This document shows positions 10,486 to 19,716 of a stretch of 64,000 bases of DNA, in pieces. Numbering within the stretch: the stretch's first letter is position 1; every line of letters begins with the position of its first letter. Origin of the DNA: Bacillus salipaludis (GTDB taxonomy: Bacteria > Bacillota > Bacilli > Bacillales_B > DSM-18226); the NCBI RefSeq assembly GCF_004358205.1, contig NZ_SMYO01000007.1, positions 62,001 to 126,000 on the forward strand, in the 5' to 3' direction. The notes beneath the pieces are model-generated. The model was not told the DNA's origin. It saw only the letters and a list, made by a program, of their open reading frames with translations, and did no database searches. A program made the position numbers and the translations under genes.

Positions 10486-10518
10486 AAAAGGGACTGTTTA
10501 ACACTACAGTCCCTTTTT
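10486..10518. terminator. Bidirectional terminator between yqjB and prli42
   Basis: A perfect 12-bp stem (10486-10497 with 10506-10517) with A and T runs on either side serves convergent genes. Confidence 0.88.
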
Positions 10519-10524
10519 ATATGT

Positions 10525-10623
10525 TTAACGAATAAATTGGCCAATTCCAATTAGGAGGGTTGAGGCAAGCATGGCAAAGAGCATTAATAAAACAATTATT
10601 TTTTGATTCTTCTTTTTAGACAA
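10525..10623 (-). CDS. prli42: Prli42-like stressosome-associated membrane micropeptide
   Basis: A 32-residue peptide beginning MSKKKNQKIIVLLML and ending GIGQFIR: a basic N-terminus followed by one transmembrane helix. This matches the pattern of Prli42, the Listeria micropeptide that tethers the stressosome to the membrane and is conserved across Firmicutes. The start is TTG, 7 bases after a strong AGGGAGGT site (10631-10640 on the other strand). A bidirectional terminator lies at its 3' end. The family call rests on length, topology and the conserved LML...STLL pattern. Confidence 0.78.
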   Translation of the reverse strand: MSKKKNQKIIVLLMLFAMLASTLLIGIGQFIR

Positions 10624-10779
10624 TGAGAATACCTCCCTTAAGATTACTCTATTCTTATTTTACAGGGAAAAGCCCAAATGAACAACTGAGCAACTGCTCA
10701 ATTTTAGGAAGGATTTATGAACTTTTTAGCGAATAAGATAATTGTCGAATTAATTTAATAGTGGATCAGAGGGATAAAA

Positions 10780-11187
10780 ATGATAAAAAAAGTCGACCAT
10801 ATTGGGATTGCAGTTCAATCACTGGAGAAAGCGCTTCCTTTCTATACGGAGGTACTTAAACTGCCTTTAATCGCTATTGAGGAAGTTGCAAGTGAGAAAT
10901 TAAAAGTAGCCTTTTTAAGTGCAGGTGAAACAAAAATAGAGTTGCTTGAGCCGGCATCACCTGAGAGTACGGTTGCTAAATTTATCGAAAAACGCGGTGA
11001 GGGTATTCATCATGTCGCACTTGGTGTTGAATCAATTGAGGAACGCATCAGGGAAATGAAGGAAAATGGGATTCGCATGATATCGGATGAGCCTAAGATT
11101 GGTGCAGGGGGGGCGCATGTAGCCTTTATGCACCCAAAATCAGCTTCCGGTGTATTATATGAACTTTGTGAAAAAAAGGGGAAGTAG
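10780..11187 (+). CDS. mce: Methylmalonyl-CoA epimerase
   Basis: Interconverts (S)- and (R)-methylmalonyl-CoA, linking propionyl-CoA carboxylase to the mutase. The 135-residue VOC-fold protein shows paired beta-alpha-beta-beta-beta modules with metal-ligand motifs VDHIGIAV near the N-terminus, HHVALGV in the second module and LYELCEK at the end. It is followed 7 bases later by pccB, so the two are an operon (yqjC-yqjD in B. subtilis order). The mut genes 3 kb upstream supply the next step. Confidence 0.92.
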   Translation: MIKKVDHIGIAVQSLEKALPFYTEVLKLPLIAIEEVASEKLKVAFLSAGETKIELLEPASPESTVAKFIEKRGEGIHHVALGVESIEERIREMKENGIRMISDEPKIGAGGAHVAFMHPKSASGVLYELCEKKGK

Positions 11188-11194
11188 GGATAGC

Positions 11195-12745
11195 ATGAGT
11201 GACATCTATGAAAAAATAAATGAATTATACGATAAGCGCAGAGAGGTTGAACTTGGCGGTGGTGATGAAAGAATTGAAAAGCAGCATGAAAAAGGAAAGC
11301 TGACGGCCAGAGAAAGAATCGAGCTTTTAGTGGACCCTGGAACATTTGTCGAATTAAATCCTTTTATTGAGCACCGAACACATGATTTTGGACTTGATGA
11401 ACAAAAAGGACCCGGTGATGGGGTTGTAACAGGTTACGGGAAAGTAAATGGTCGTCCAATCTATCTTTTCTCCCAAGATTTCACTGTATTTGGTGGTGCA
11501 CTGGGAGAAATGCATGCAAAAAAAATAGCCACAGTGATGGATTTAGCGGCTAAAAACGGTACACCATTTGTGGGTCTAAATGATTCCGGCGGTGCCCGCA
11601 TTCAGGAGGGTGTCGTTTCACTTGATGGATACGGTCATATTTTTTACCGTAATGCTATTTATTCAGGGGTGATTCCGCAAATTTCTGTGATTATGGGGCC
11701 CTGTGCGGGTGGAGCCGTTTATTCACCAGCAATTACGGATTTTGTATTTATGGTTGAAAAAACGAGCCAGATGTTTATTACCGGTCCAAAGGTCATTGAA
11801 ACCGTTACAGGGGAGAAGATTTCTGCAGAGGATTTAGGGGGGGCGAATGTCCATAATACCATTAGCGGTAATGCTCACTTCCAATCCGATTCAGAAGCCG
11901 AGGTTCTACAAAACGTTCGTAAGTTGCTAAGTTATTTGCCGCAAAATAATGAGGAAAAGGCGCCAATACTTGAGGTTGAGAAAGAAAATGATTATCGTCC
12001 GGACTTAACGGATGTGATTCCATTTGATACCGTTCGCCCTTATGATGTGAGAAAAGTGATTGAGCAAGTTGCCGATTCCGATTCTTTTATGGAAATTCAA
12101 AAGGATTTTGCAAAAAACATTGTTGTTGGGTTTGCAAGAATTAAAGGGGAAACCGTGGGTCTTGTATGCAACCAGCCAAAGGTAATGGCTGGTGGATTAG
12201 ATATTGATTCCTCTGATAAAGCTGCACGGTTTATTCGCACATGCGATTCGTTTAATATCCCAATCATTACATTTGAAGATGTTACTGGCTTCTTCCCAGG
12301 GATTAAGCAGGAACATGGAGGAATCATTCGCCATGGAGCTAAAATCTTATTTGCGTACTCTGAGGCTACCGTTCCTAAGCTTACAATTATATTGCGAAAA
12401 GCATATGGCGGCGCCTATGTTGCACTAAACAGTAAGTCAATTGGTGCTGACCTTGTTTTTGCATGGCCAAATGCAGAGATTGCCGTGATGGGTCCACAGG
12501 GGGCGGCAAATATTATTTTTGCCAAAGAAATTCAAAATAGCGAGAATCCTGAGGCGCTCAGACAACAAAAGATTGAGGAATACCGTGATAAATTTGCGAA
12601 TCCATATGTTGCAGCAAGCAGGGGAATGGTGGATGATGTCATCGATCCTCGTGAAACAAGAATAAAAATTATTCAATCCTTAGAAATGCTGCGGACGAAG
12701 AAAGAGTCGAGACCTTATAAAAAACATGGAAATATACCGCTTTAA
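11195..12745 (+). CDS. pccB: Acyl-CoA carboxyltransferase, propionyl-CoA carboxylase beta-type
   Basis: The carboxyltransferase subunit moves CO2 from biotin to propionyl-CoA, giving methylmalonyl-CoA. The 516-residue protein has both crotonase-like halves: an N-terminal part with GLNDSGGARIQEGV and GPCAGGAVYSPA (acyl-CoA oxyanion hole), and a C-terminal part with FEDVTGFFPGIKQEHGGIIRHG and YGGAYVALNSK. ATG at 11195 is chosen after GTAGGGATAGC; the upstream in-frame codon lies inside mce. No biotin carboxylase or biotin carrier gene follows, so it must use one encoded elsewhere. Methylmalonyl-CoA decarboxylase alpha is a close relative, but no decarboxylase partner subunits are seen. Confidence 0.88.
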   Translation: MSDIYEKINELYDKRREVELGGGDERIEKQHEKGKLTARERIELLVDPGTFVELNPFIEHRTHDFGLDEQKGPGDGVVTGYGKVNGRPIYLFSQDFTVFGGALGEMHAKKIATVMDLAAKNGTPFVGLNDSGGARIQEGVVSLDGYGHIFYRNAIYSGVIPQISVIMGPCAGGAVYSPAITDFVFMVEKTSQMFITGPKVIETVTGEKISAEDLGGANVHNTISGNAHFQSDSEAEVLQNVRKLLSYLPQNNEEKAPILEVEKENDYRPDLTDVIPFDTVRPYDVRKVIEQVADSDSFMEIQKDFAKNIVVGFARIKGETVGLVCNQPKVMAGGLDIDSSDKAARFIRTCDSFNIPIITFEDVTGFFPGIKQEHGGIIRHGAKILFAYSEATVPKLTIILRKAYGGAYVALNSKSIGADLVFAWPNAEIAVMGPQGAANIIFAKEIQNSENPEALRQQKIEEYRDKFANPYVAASRGMVDDVIDPRETRIKIIQSLEMLRTKKESRPYKKHGNIPL

Positions 12746-12839
12746 TCTTGTATTTTCGCAATTCTTTCATTTGATGACATGTATACGAAAAGGTATACTG
12801 AAATAGTGAATAAAGTACATAAAATGGAGGTTCGGCTAG

Positions 12840-13961
12840 ATGATTAATCAAGAGCGTCTTTTGAACGAATTTTTGGAACTGGTACAAATCGACTCAGAAA
12901 CGAAATATGAGACGGAAATAGCGAAAGTTTTAAAGCAGAAGTTTTCAGAATTAGGTCTTGAAGTTTTCGAGGATGATACGACAGCACAAACTGGTCATGG
13001 AGCAGGGAATTTAATTTGTACCCTTCCTGCCACAAAAGAAGGTATCGACCCGATTTATTTCACGTCCCATATGGACACAGTCGTTCCGGCAAAAGGTGTA
13101 AAGCCATCGATTAAGGATGGCTATGTGGTTACAGATGGAACGACTATTCTTGGTGCTGATGATAAAGCTGGTTTAGCTGCCATGTTTGAAATGATTCGTG
13201 TTTTAAAAGAACAAAATATCGACCATGGATTAATCCAATTTGTCATTACGGCTGGAGAAGAGTCAGGTCTTGTTGGGGCAAAGGCATTAGATCCTTCCCT
13301 AATGAAGGCAAAATATGGATATGCGCTAGATAGTGATGGTTTAGTTGGAAATGTTGTCGTTGCTGCGCCTACACAAGCTAAAGTGAAAGCGGTTATCTAT
13401 GGAAAAACAGCTCATGCTGGTGTTGCACCTGAAAAAGGAGTTTCCGCCATCACCATTGCCGCTAAATCCATTGCAAAAATGCCTTTAGGAAGAATAGACG
13501 AAGAAACCACTGCAAATATTGGTCGATTTGAAGGCGGGCAAGCGACGAATATCGTGTGTGACCGAGTAGATATTTTAGCAGAGGCCCGTTCGTTAATTCC
13601 TGAAAAAATGGAGGCACAGGTTCAAAAAATGAAAGATGCTTTTGAAACCGTAGCTAAAGAAATGGGCGGAAAAGCAGAAGTTAACGTCGAAGTTATGTAT
13701 CCAGGTTTTAAATTTGGTGAGGGAGATCAAGTCGTTGAGATTGCCCGCAAAGCGGCAGGGAAAATTGGCCGCAGCTGTGAATTACAGCATAGCGGTGGCG
13801 GAAGTGATGCCAATGTGATTGCAGGCTTTGGCATTCCAACAGTCAATCTTGCCGTTGGTTATGAAGAAATCCATACCACAAACGAGCGTATGCCGGTTGA
13901 AGAATTATATAAATTGGCGGAAATGACACTGGCCATCATTGATGAAGTAACAAATCAATAG
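12840..13961 (+). CDS. yqjE: M20/M42-type zinc peptidase, tripeptidase-like
   Basis: A cytoplasmic aminopeptidase of the PepT/M20 type that trims short peptides. The 373-residue protein has zinc-site motifs SHMDTVVPAKG and GADDKAGLAA, the catalytic acid pair TAGEESGLVG, and the dimerisation-domain segment KTAHAGVAPEKG. HSGGGSDANV near the C-terminus supplies a further ligand region. ATG at 12840 follows TGGAGG by 9 bases. Its position after the carboxyltransferase matches B. subtilis yqjE. Substrate specificity cannot be read from sequence. Confidence 0.88.
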   Translation: MINQERLLNEFLELVQIDSETKYETEIAKVLKQKFSELGLEVFEDDTTAQTGHGAGNLICTLPATKEGIDPIYFTSHMDTVVPAKGVKPSIKDGYVVTDGTTILGADDKAGLAAMFEMIRVLKEQNIDHGLIQFVITAGEESGLVGAKALDPSLMKAKYGYALDSDGLVGNVVVAAPTQAKVKAVIYGKTAHAGVAPEKGVSAITIAAKSIAKMPLGRIDEETTANIGRFEGGQATNIVCDRVDILAEARSLIPEKMEAQVQKMKDAFETVAKEMGGKAEVNVEVMYPGFKFGEGDQVVEIARKAAGKIGRSCELQHSGGGSDANVIAGFGIPTVNLAVGYEEIHTTNERMPVEELYKLAEMTLAIIDEVTNQ

Positions 13962-13970
13962 TACAGCTTG

Positions 13971-13997
13971 AAGGGGAGCGGGCAGCTCTCCTTTTTG
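13971..13997 (+). terminator. Terminator after yqjE
   Basis: AAGGGGAGC pairs with GCTCTCCTT (one G-U) across a 5-base loop, followed by TTT. Confidence 0.8.
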
Positions 13998-14037
13998 TTA
14001 TACTTTAGGTATAAAAGGTTGTTAGGAAGTGCGGGAC

Positions 14038-15315
14038 ATGAAGGAAATGTATCCGAAAAACGGAAGGGTTATTTTACATGTTGATATGAATAGCTTTTAC
14101 GCTTCCGTGGAAATGGCCTATGACCCGGAGTTGAAGGGGAAACCACTCGCAATTGCCGGAAATGTGGAAGAACGAAGAGGGATTATTGTCACATGCAGCT
14201 ATGAGGCAAGAAAATTTGGAGTGAAAACGACGATGCCACTTTGGGAGGCGAAAAAGCTATGCCCGAAGCTAATAGTAAAATCTCCTAATTTTGACCGATA
14301 TCGGGCTGCTTCGATGGGGATGTTTGAAATCCTCCGGCAATACACAGAACTCGTTGAACCTGTTTCGATTGATGAAGGTTATATGGATATTACAGAATCC
14401 TATGAGATTGGCAGTCCTATTGAAATAGCCGGAAGTATTCAAAAAAGAATTCTTGAGCAGCTTGACCTGCCCTGCAGCATTGGGATTGCTCCTAATAAAT
14501 TTTTAGCTAAAATGGCTTCTGATATGAAAAAGCCAATGGGAATTACGATTCTTCGTAAAAGGGATATTCCATCAGTTCTTTGGCCGTTAAATACAAATGA
14601 GATGCATGGGGTTGGAAGAAAGACAGCAGAAAAGCTAACAACAATTGGCATTCATTCGATTGGTGATTTGGCAAAGGGAAATGAAATTCAACTCAAAACC
14701 CTGTTAGGCATTAATGGTCTTCGGATAAAAGATCGTGCAAATGGAATTGACTCAAGACCCGTTGATCCAGAATCCGTGGCCGAGTTTAAAAGCATCGGTA
14801 ATTCAACGACTCTTCCAAGGGATATTAGCAATCAGCAAGAGCTTTTTGCTGTTTTGGATTCATTAGCAGAAACGGTTTCGGTCAGACTGAAGCGGAAAAA
14901 TGTTCTTGCATCTACATTGGGTATTACCATTCGTTTCAAGGATCGCAAGACGATTACAAGGAGCAAAAAGCTTTCAAATCCTATTTATCAAAAGGATGAA
15001 ATTTCATCTGCTGCAAAGCAGTTATTTATCAAGCATTGGAATGGGAACCCTGTAAGATTATTGGGGATCACGGGATCTGATTTATTGGATCATGACGATG
15101 CCTATAAGCAGCTTGACTTGTTTTCCTATGAAAAGGATGCGAAAAAGGAGCCGTTGCTCAATACATTATCGAACCTTCGAAAAAAGTACGGCAAGCATAT
15201 TGTCGAAACGGCCTCCTCGCAAAGACCGATTGATCCCGACCATAAAGTTGGAACCGAAACTAGTTTCAATAAGGATTTTTTACGTTCGTTTCCGGAAAAG
15301 AATAAAGACGAATAA
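14038..15315 (+). CDS. dinB: DNA polymerase IV (Y family)
   Basis: Error-prone translesion polymerase. The 425-residue protein has the catalytic motif HVDMNSFYASVE (Asp near 16) and SIDEGYMD (Asp-Glu near 112-113), helix-hairpin-helix segments near 190-230 and a little-finger domain. The C-terminal QLDLF is a beta-clamp binding motif. ATG at 14038 has AGGAAG 8 bases upstream; the in-frame GTG at 14029 directly abuts that site. No LexA box was seen in its short upstream gap. It corresponds to B. subtilis yqjH (polY1). Confidence 0.93.
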   Translation: MKEMYPKNGRVILHVDMNSFYASVEMAYDPELKGKPLAIAGNVEERRGIIVTCSYEARKFGVKTTMPLWEAKKLCPKLIVKSPNFDRYRAASMGMFEILRQYTELVEPVSIDEGYMDITESYEIGSPIEIAGSIQKRILEQLDLPCSIGIAPNKFLAKMASDMKKPMGITILRKRDIPSVLWPLNTNEMHGVGRKTAEKLTTIGIHSIGDLAKGNEIQLKTLLGINGLRIKDRANGIDSRPVDPESVAEFKSIGNSTTLPRDISNQQELFAVLDSLAETVSVRLKRKNVLASTLGITIRFKDRKTITRSKKLSNPIYQKDEISSAAKQLFIKHWNGNPVRLLGITGSDLLDHDDAYKQLDLFSYEKDAKKEPLLNTLSNLRKKYGKHIVETASSQRPIDPDHKVGTETSFNKDFLRSFPEKNKDE

Positions 15316-15355
15316 AAGCTCCGCTTTGCAGAGAGAACAAAGCGGAGCTTTTTAT
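15315..15355. terminator. Bidirectional terminator between dinB and the M14 peptidase
   Basis: A perfect 14-bp stem (15315-15328 with 15338-15351) around AGCTCCGCTTTG, flanked by A and T runs. A near copy lies at 17971-18013. Confidence 0.93.
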
Positions 15356-15384
15356 TTTTATTAAAATTTTAACAAGTATGCAGC

Positions 15385-17769
15385 TTATTTTTCAAAGATT
15401 GCATTGGATAGAAGACGGAACAGGTAATCTGTATGGTCACGGAAGCCTACTTCTAGGCCAATTAGGGTTACGTCTTTATCCTGCTCTTTTACGACCACAG
15501 CCTGGCCTTTCGCAGCATTATTGTTTTTCCAATGGCCTGCCATGAAGAAGTCGTCAGTGTTTGCTAGAGTTGCACCCACTTCATCATTTTCAGTGTTTGT
15601 AAACCATGCCGGACGGTAAACAAATCCTAAATCATCTTGGCTATAGCCAGCAGTTAAACCACTTCCTTCGTAGTCGACTTTTACGATTCCATTATAGTTG
15701 GATCCGCCAACATTGATTGTATCATCAGTTAAACCTAATGTTTTTGTTGCTCTTGATGCTCCTGCTCCAATAGCTAAATACTTTCCTCCTTGATCAACAA
15801 AGCTTGAAACATTAGCTTTAAAGGTATTTAGTTGATCTGCATTTTGGAAGCCAAATTCTTTATTAGCAGCTGATAAATTTGTAGAAATAAGGCTTTCTGT
15901 TCCACTGTATACAAATACATCTAAACCATTAAGCCCATTTTCAGCTACCTCGACAGGCGTCACTTCTGCCACTTGGAATCCAAGTCTCTTAAGAGCAAGC
16001 TTTGTTCCACTGTGGGATTGTTGTTTACCCATACCGCCATCCTTTAAGATTGCAACCTTTAAGGTGGTTAATGCTGACGCTTTTGCCGGAATCTTAGCAA
16101 CTGATCCTATCTGTATTCCTGAATCTTTTACAGCTGCAGAAAAAGTATTAGCTGCCGATTCGACATAAAAATTACCTTCAGCATCACGCTTTACAGATAC
16201 CCCTTTTTGAAGCAATGTATTTACTAGATTAACAGCTTTTACAGAACTATTAGGAATTAGGAATGGCCCCTTGCCTGTTACAGCTCCTTGGCCAGTAACC
16301 TGATTCACCTTTGAAGCAGTTACATTAATAGAATTTTGTGTTGCTACTGCTTCAAAGCCCCAAAGCTCCGGTAAGCTCCAAGCAGATATATCATACATTG
16401 CTGGAGTATCTTCGGTGATGTCTTCTCCCTTCCAAAGCATCGTGTTAGCTAACCCTGCTTTTGCTTGGTCCATTTTTACAAGATATGTCCCTTTATGGTA
16501 CGTTTTTCCATCTACTGCAAATGCTTTAGTAGCTTGCTCTACTTCAATATCATTGTTTAGTAAGTGATTCACAGCTTTTTGAGTTACAGTTGGATCCTTT
16601 TCGTTAACAGGGAGGATATAAGCTTTCGGGAAAAATCCATCCTGATGGAATGGATGATCAAAATTAATACCACGTTTAAACATTTCAATTTGATCGGTAA
16701 TCATTGCCTGTTTGTTTTCTGTTGCAAATTTAAGTGCTCCCATTATGGCGTTGTATTGCCAAAGTACCCCGTCCAAATCATTTGTTGGTGCTTCAAGTGT
16801 ATGACCGTAAGCACCATGATACATTGCATACATCGGTGTGAAAATTGGCGGATAATCATCCCAGCCTGCAGCATCATCACGCTGCGGAACATATACACCT
16901 TGCATATCTTGATAGAGGCTATTACTTGAGAATTTATTTTTTTCTTTTATAATTTGCGCTTCCATTGCCTCAGCCTGCTTATAAGCCCACTTATTATAGA
17001 GATCATACTCATAGTTTGGATTATGCGGTGGTGTACATGGCTCAATTAAGCCCTGGCGGTTTGGAGCGTAATTTTTCACATATCCGTGGGTATCAAGGAA
17101 CACCATTGGGTTCCATTCCTTAATAAGCCCAACTGTTTCCCTAGTTTCCGGCTGTGATTGTGTAATAAAGTCGCGGTTCAAGTCGATTCCCTCACCGTTA
17201 AAACGGGTAGCATCCACGCGGCCATCAGGGTTTTGCACTACATTGAAAATAAGAATATTATTAGCCAAAATATTTTTTGTCTCATTATCATTTTGTTTGG
17301 CAAAGCGTTCAATCAATTGAAGAATGGCATCACTTCCCACGAATTCTGTACCATGAATAGACCCATTTATCATGATAGGAACTTTAAAATCAGGATTATT
17401 GTTAATCCAATCTTGAGCCTTGCCTGGGTTTTTAAACATTTGTTTTCTTAGCGCTTGAATTTTTCCAAATTTTCCTTGGGTTGTCGGGTCTGCGATTGTT
17501 ACGACATAAAGCGGATGCCCTTTAGCGGATGTTCCTCGGACCTCAACTTTCACACGGTTTGATTGTTTCTCAATATCTTTTAGTTTTGCGCCAATTTGAG
17601 AGAACTTCACAAACTCATAGGTTTCACTATTAAACTTGCTTCCATCTTGTTCTTCATATACATTAACATTCGTCCACTTGGGTCCTTCGGCAAAACTTGC
17701 AGTAAAAGGGATCGTAGTTGTAAATAAGCCTATTGTTAAAAGACTAGCAACCGTTTTCTTTCTCTTCAT
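15385..17769 (-). CDS. Secreted M14-family zinc carboxypeptidase-like protein
   Basis: A large exported metallopeptidase, probably acting on peptides or peptidoglycan outside the cell. The 794-residue protein starts with a Sec signal (MKRKK, hydrophobic core, cleavage near SFA/EGP at 26-27). An M14 catalytic domain follows, with zinc ligands H139 and E142 in GSIHGTEFVG and H228 in LDTHGY, and the catalytic glutamate in GHTLEAPT (about E326). The remaining 400 or so residues look like a glutamine-amidotransferase-like alpha/beta domain (KVAILKDGGMGK, VFVYSGTES, YLAIGAGASRA) and a beta-rich end. It sits where B. subtilis carries gndA, flanked by two near-identical terminators. Substrate is unknown. 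Confidence 0.87.
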   Translation of the reverse strand: MKRKKTVASLLTIGLFTTTIPFTASFAEGPKWTNVNVYEEQDGSKFNSETYEFVKFSQIGAKLKDIEKQSNRVKVEVRGTSAKGHPLYVVTIADPTTQGKFGKIQALRKQMFKNPGKAQDWINNNPDFKVPIMINGSIHGTEFVGSDAILQLIERFAKQNDNETKNILANNILIFNVVQNPDGRVDATRFNGEGIDLNRDFITQSQPETRETVGLIKEWNPMVFLDTHGYVKNYAPNRQGLIEPCTPPHNPNYEYDLYNKWAYKQAEAMEAQIIKEKNKFSSNSLYQDMQGVYVPQRDDAAGWDDYPPIFTPMYAMYHGAYGHTLEAPTNDLDGVLWQYNAIMGALKFATENKQAMITDQIEMFKRGINFDHPFHQDGFFPKAYILPVNEKDPTVTQKAVNHLLNNDIEVEQATKAFAVDGKTYHKGTYLVKMDQAKAGLANTMLWKGEDITEDTPAMYDISAWSLPELWGFEAVATQNSINVTASKVNQVTGQGAVTGKGPFLIPNSSVKAVNLVNTLLQKGVSVKRDAEGNFYVESAANTFSAAVKDSGIQIGSVAKIPAKASALTTLKVAILKDGGMGKQQSHSGTKLALKRLGFQVAEVTPVEVAENGLNGLDVFVYSGTESLISTNLSAANKEFGFQNADQLNTFKANVSSFVDQGGKYLAIGAGASRATKTLGLTDDTINVGGSNYNGIVKVDYEGSGLTAGYSQDDLGFVYRPAWFTNTENDEVGATLANTDDFFMAGHWKNNNAAKGQAVVVKEQDKDVTLIGLEVGFRDHTDYLFRLLSNAIFEK

Positions 17770-17970
17770 TTCTTTTCATCCGCCCCTATAATAGTTTTAG
17801 AATAATTGAAAACTAAAGCACTAGGTGGAACCTATGTATGCTAATTCACCTCCGTATTCTCATTAAATTTTAATGCAATTCTATTGTAATTTTAATCTAT
17901 TAAAGATTCTGTCGAAAAATCAGAGAAATATTTACATTTCGCCCTACAAAATTTTTACTTTTCGAAATAT

Positions 17971-18013
17971 AAAAAAGCTCTGCTTTGCTGTGATAACAAA
18001 GCGGAGCTTTTTA
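17971..18013. terminator. Bidirectional hairpin between zwf and the M14 gene
   Basis: The AAAGCTCTGCTTTG arm pairs with CAAAGCGGAGCTTT (one G-U), flanked by A and T runs. It terminates zwf (minus strand) and is almost identical to the hairpin at 15315. The rest of the gap 17770-17970 is AT-rich and presumably holds the M14 promoter; no confident -35/-10 was picked. Confidence 0.88.
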
Positions 18014-18021
18014 GTTTTTAT

Positions 18022-19527
18022 TTAATTGCAAGTTTCTACTTCTAATTCAGTTACAGGCCACCAAGAGAAACCGTCTTTTTCTAATAATTGATCTGCTGCG
18101 TCAGGACCTCTTGAACCTGATTCATAATTTGGAAAGCTTTCGTCCTTACTATTTTTCCAGGCTTCAGAGATTTTATCAACAAAGCTCCAAGAATAGGCTA
18201 CTTCATCCCAATGGGTAAAGTTTGTTGCGTCTCCCTGCATACAGTCATATAGAAGCTTTTCATAACCCTCCGGAGTATTCATCGCATGGATCCCCGTATT
18301 GGCAAAGCTTAATTTCACCACTTGGGCATCGAGATGACCGCCTGCCTTTTTGGCATTTAAATGTAACGTAATTCCTTCTTCCGGCTGGATATGGATAACA
18401 AGGAGATTAGGGTTTAACATTTTTTCCGTTTGATAGTATAAATTCATTGGTATATCTTTAAACTGCACAACAATTTTGGTGGATTTTACCTTAAGCCTTT
18501 TTCCTGTTCTGATATAAAAAGGTACTCCAGCCCAGCGGAAATTATCAATCATCACTTTCCCTGCGACGTAGGTTTCTGTATTGGACTCTTTGTCCACCAT
18601 TGGTTCGTCACGGTATTTCGGAACCTTTTTGCCATCCATTTCCCCTTCGCCGTATTGCCCGCGAACAAAATAATCCTTTACTTCTTCGCCTTCTATCTTA
18701 CGAATAGCTCTGAATACTCTTCCTTTTTCGGAACGAATTTCATCCGTTGTAAGCTTAATCGGAGGCTCCATCGCAAGGAGGGCTACCATCTGCAGCATGT
18801 GGTTTTGTACCATATCCCTTAATGCACCGCTTTTTTCGTAATAGCGTCCTCGCTCCTCTACTCCAAGTGTCTCACTTGAGGTGACTTGAATATTGGAGAT
18901 ATATCGGTTATTCCATAATGGTTCAAAAATGGCATTGGCGAAACGAATTACTTCTATGTTTCTTACCATTTCTTTTCCAAGATAGTGGTCAATCCGATAA
19001 ATTTCTTCCTCAGAAAAAGCTGTTCTAATTTGCTTATTTAATTCTTTTGCAGACGCAAGGTCATGTCCGAATGGTTTTTCGATGACAAGTCGTTTGTATC
19101 CTTTTACATCCGTTAAACCATCAGATTTTAAATGAAGGGCAATTGGTCCGAAAAATTCCGGTGCCATGGCGAGGTAAAAAATCCGGTTGCCTTCTAACTT
19201 ATAATGTTCATCAATCTCATCTGCTAACTTTTTAAGAGCAAGGTATGAACTCGAATCCTGCACATCGTGTGCCTGATAGTAAAAGTGGGAAATAAATTCA
19301 TCAATATTTTTATCTCTTCCTAGAGCAGAAAGAACAGATTCTTTTACGGATTGTTGAAATTCATCATTCGAAATCGACCTTCTTGCCACACCAATTACAG
19401 CAAATTGATCGGATAATCGGCCTTTTTCAAATAGCCGGTATAGCGAAGGAAACAACTTCCGTTTGGCTAAATCGCCAGTTGCACCAAAAATCATAATGAG
19501 TGAAGATGTGCTTCCAGTTTGTTCCAC
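18022..19527 (-). CDS. zwf: Glucose-6-phosphate 1-dehydrogenase
   Basis: First step of the oxidative pentose phosphate pathway, making 6-phosphogluconolactone and NADPH. The 501-residue protein has the Rossmann motif FGATGDLAKRKLFPSLY near 14-30, the active-site IDHYLGKEMVRN and the EKPFGHDLASA motif. Its length fits the family. It is monocistronic here, divergent from rnz across 189 bases, and lacks a neighbouring 6-phosphogluconate dehydrogenase gene. It ends at the hairpin shared with the M14 side. Confidence 0.95.
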   Translation of the reverse strand: MEQTGSTSSLIMIFGATGDLAKRKLFPSLYRLFEKGRLSDQFAVIGVARRSISNDEFQQSVKESVLSALGRDKNIDEFISHFYYQAHDVQDSSSYLALKKLADEIDEHYKLEGNRIFYLAMAPEFFGPIALHLKSDGLTDVKGYKRLVIEKPFGHDLASAKELNKQIRTAFSEEEIYRIDHYLGKEMVRNIEVIRFANAIFEPLWNNRYISNIQVTSSETLGVEERGRYYEKSGALRDMVQNHMLQMVALLAMEPPIKLTTDEIRSEKGRVFRAIRKIEGEEVKDYFVRGQYGEGEMDGKKVPKYRDEPMVDKESNTETYVAGKVMIDNFRWAGVPFYIRTGKRLKVKSTKIVVQFKDIPMNLYYQTEKMLNPNLLVIHIQPEEGITLHLNAKKAGGHLDAQVVKLSFANTGIHAMNTPEGYEKLLYDCMQGDATNFTHWDEVAYSWSFVDKISEAWKNSKDESFPNYESGSRGPDAADQLLEKDGFSWWPVTELEVETCN

Positions 19528-19716
19528 TAAAAATACCTCTTTTCCAGTATGTATCGTATAAAATAACGTTATCTTACCAAGTATTAAATTTTATCTGTTT
19601 ACTATATAATTCGCAAATAAAAAGCAATCATGTAAAAATCAATTTATTTTCAAAGACTGGTTTGTGCTATAGTAAAGCTATTAATAAGTACGGGTGTTTG
19701 AAAGGAGCATGTTTGA

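Noticed and set aside
12781..12798. Two GTATAC palindromes 6 bases apart upstream of yqjE
   Set aside because: Short AT-rich palindromes in a 94-base gap; no regulator or matching promoter was found, so it is probably chance.
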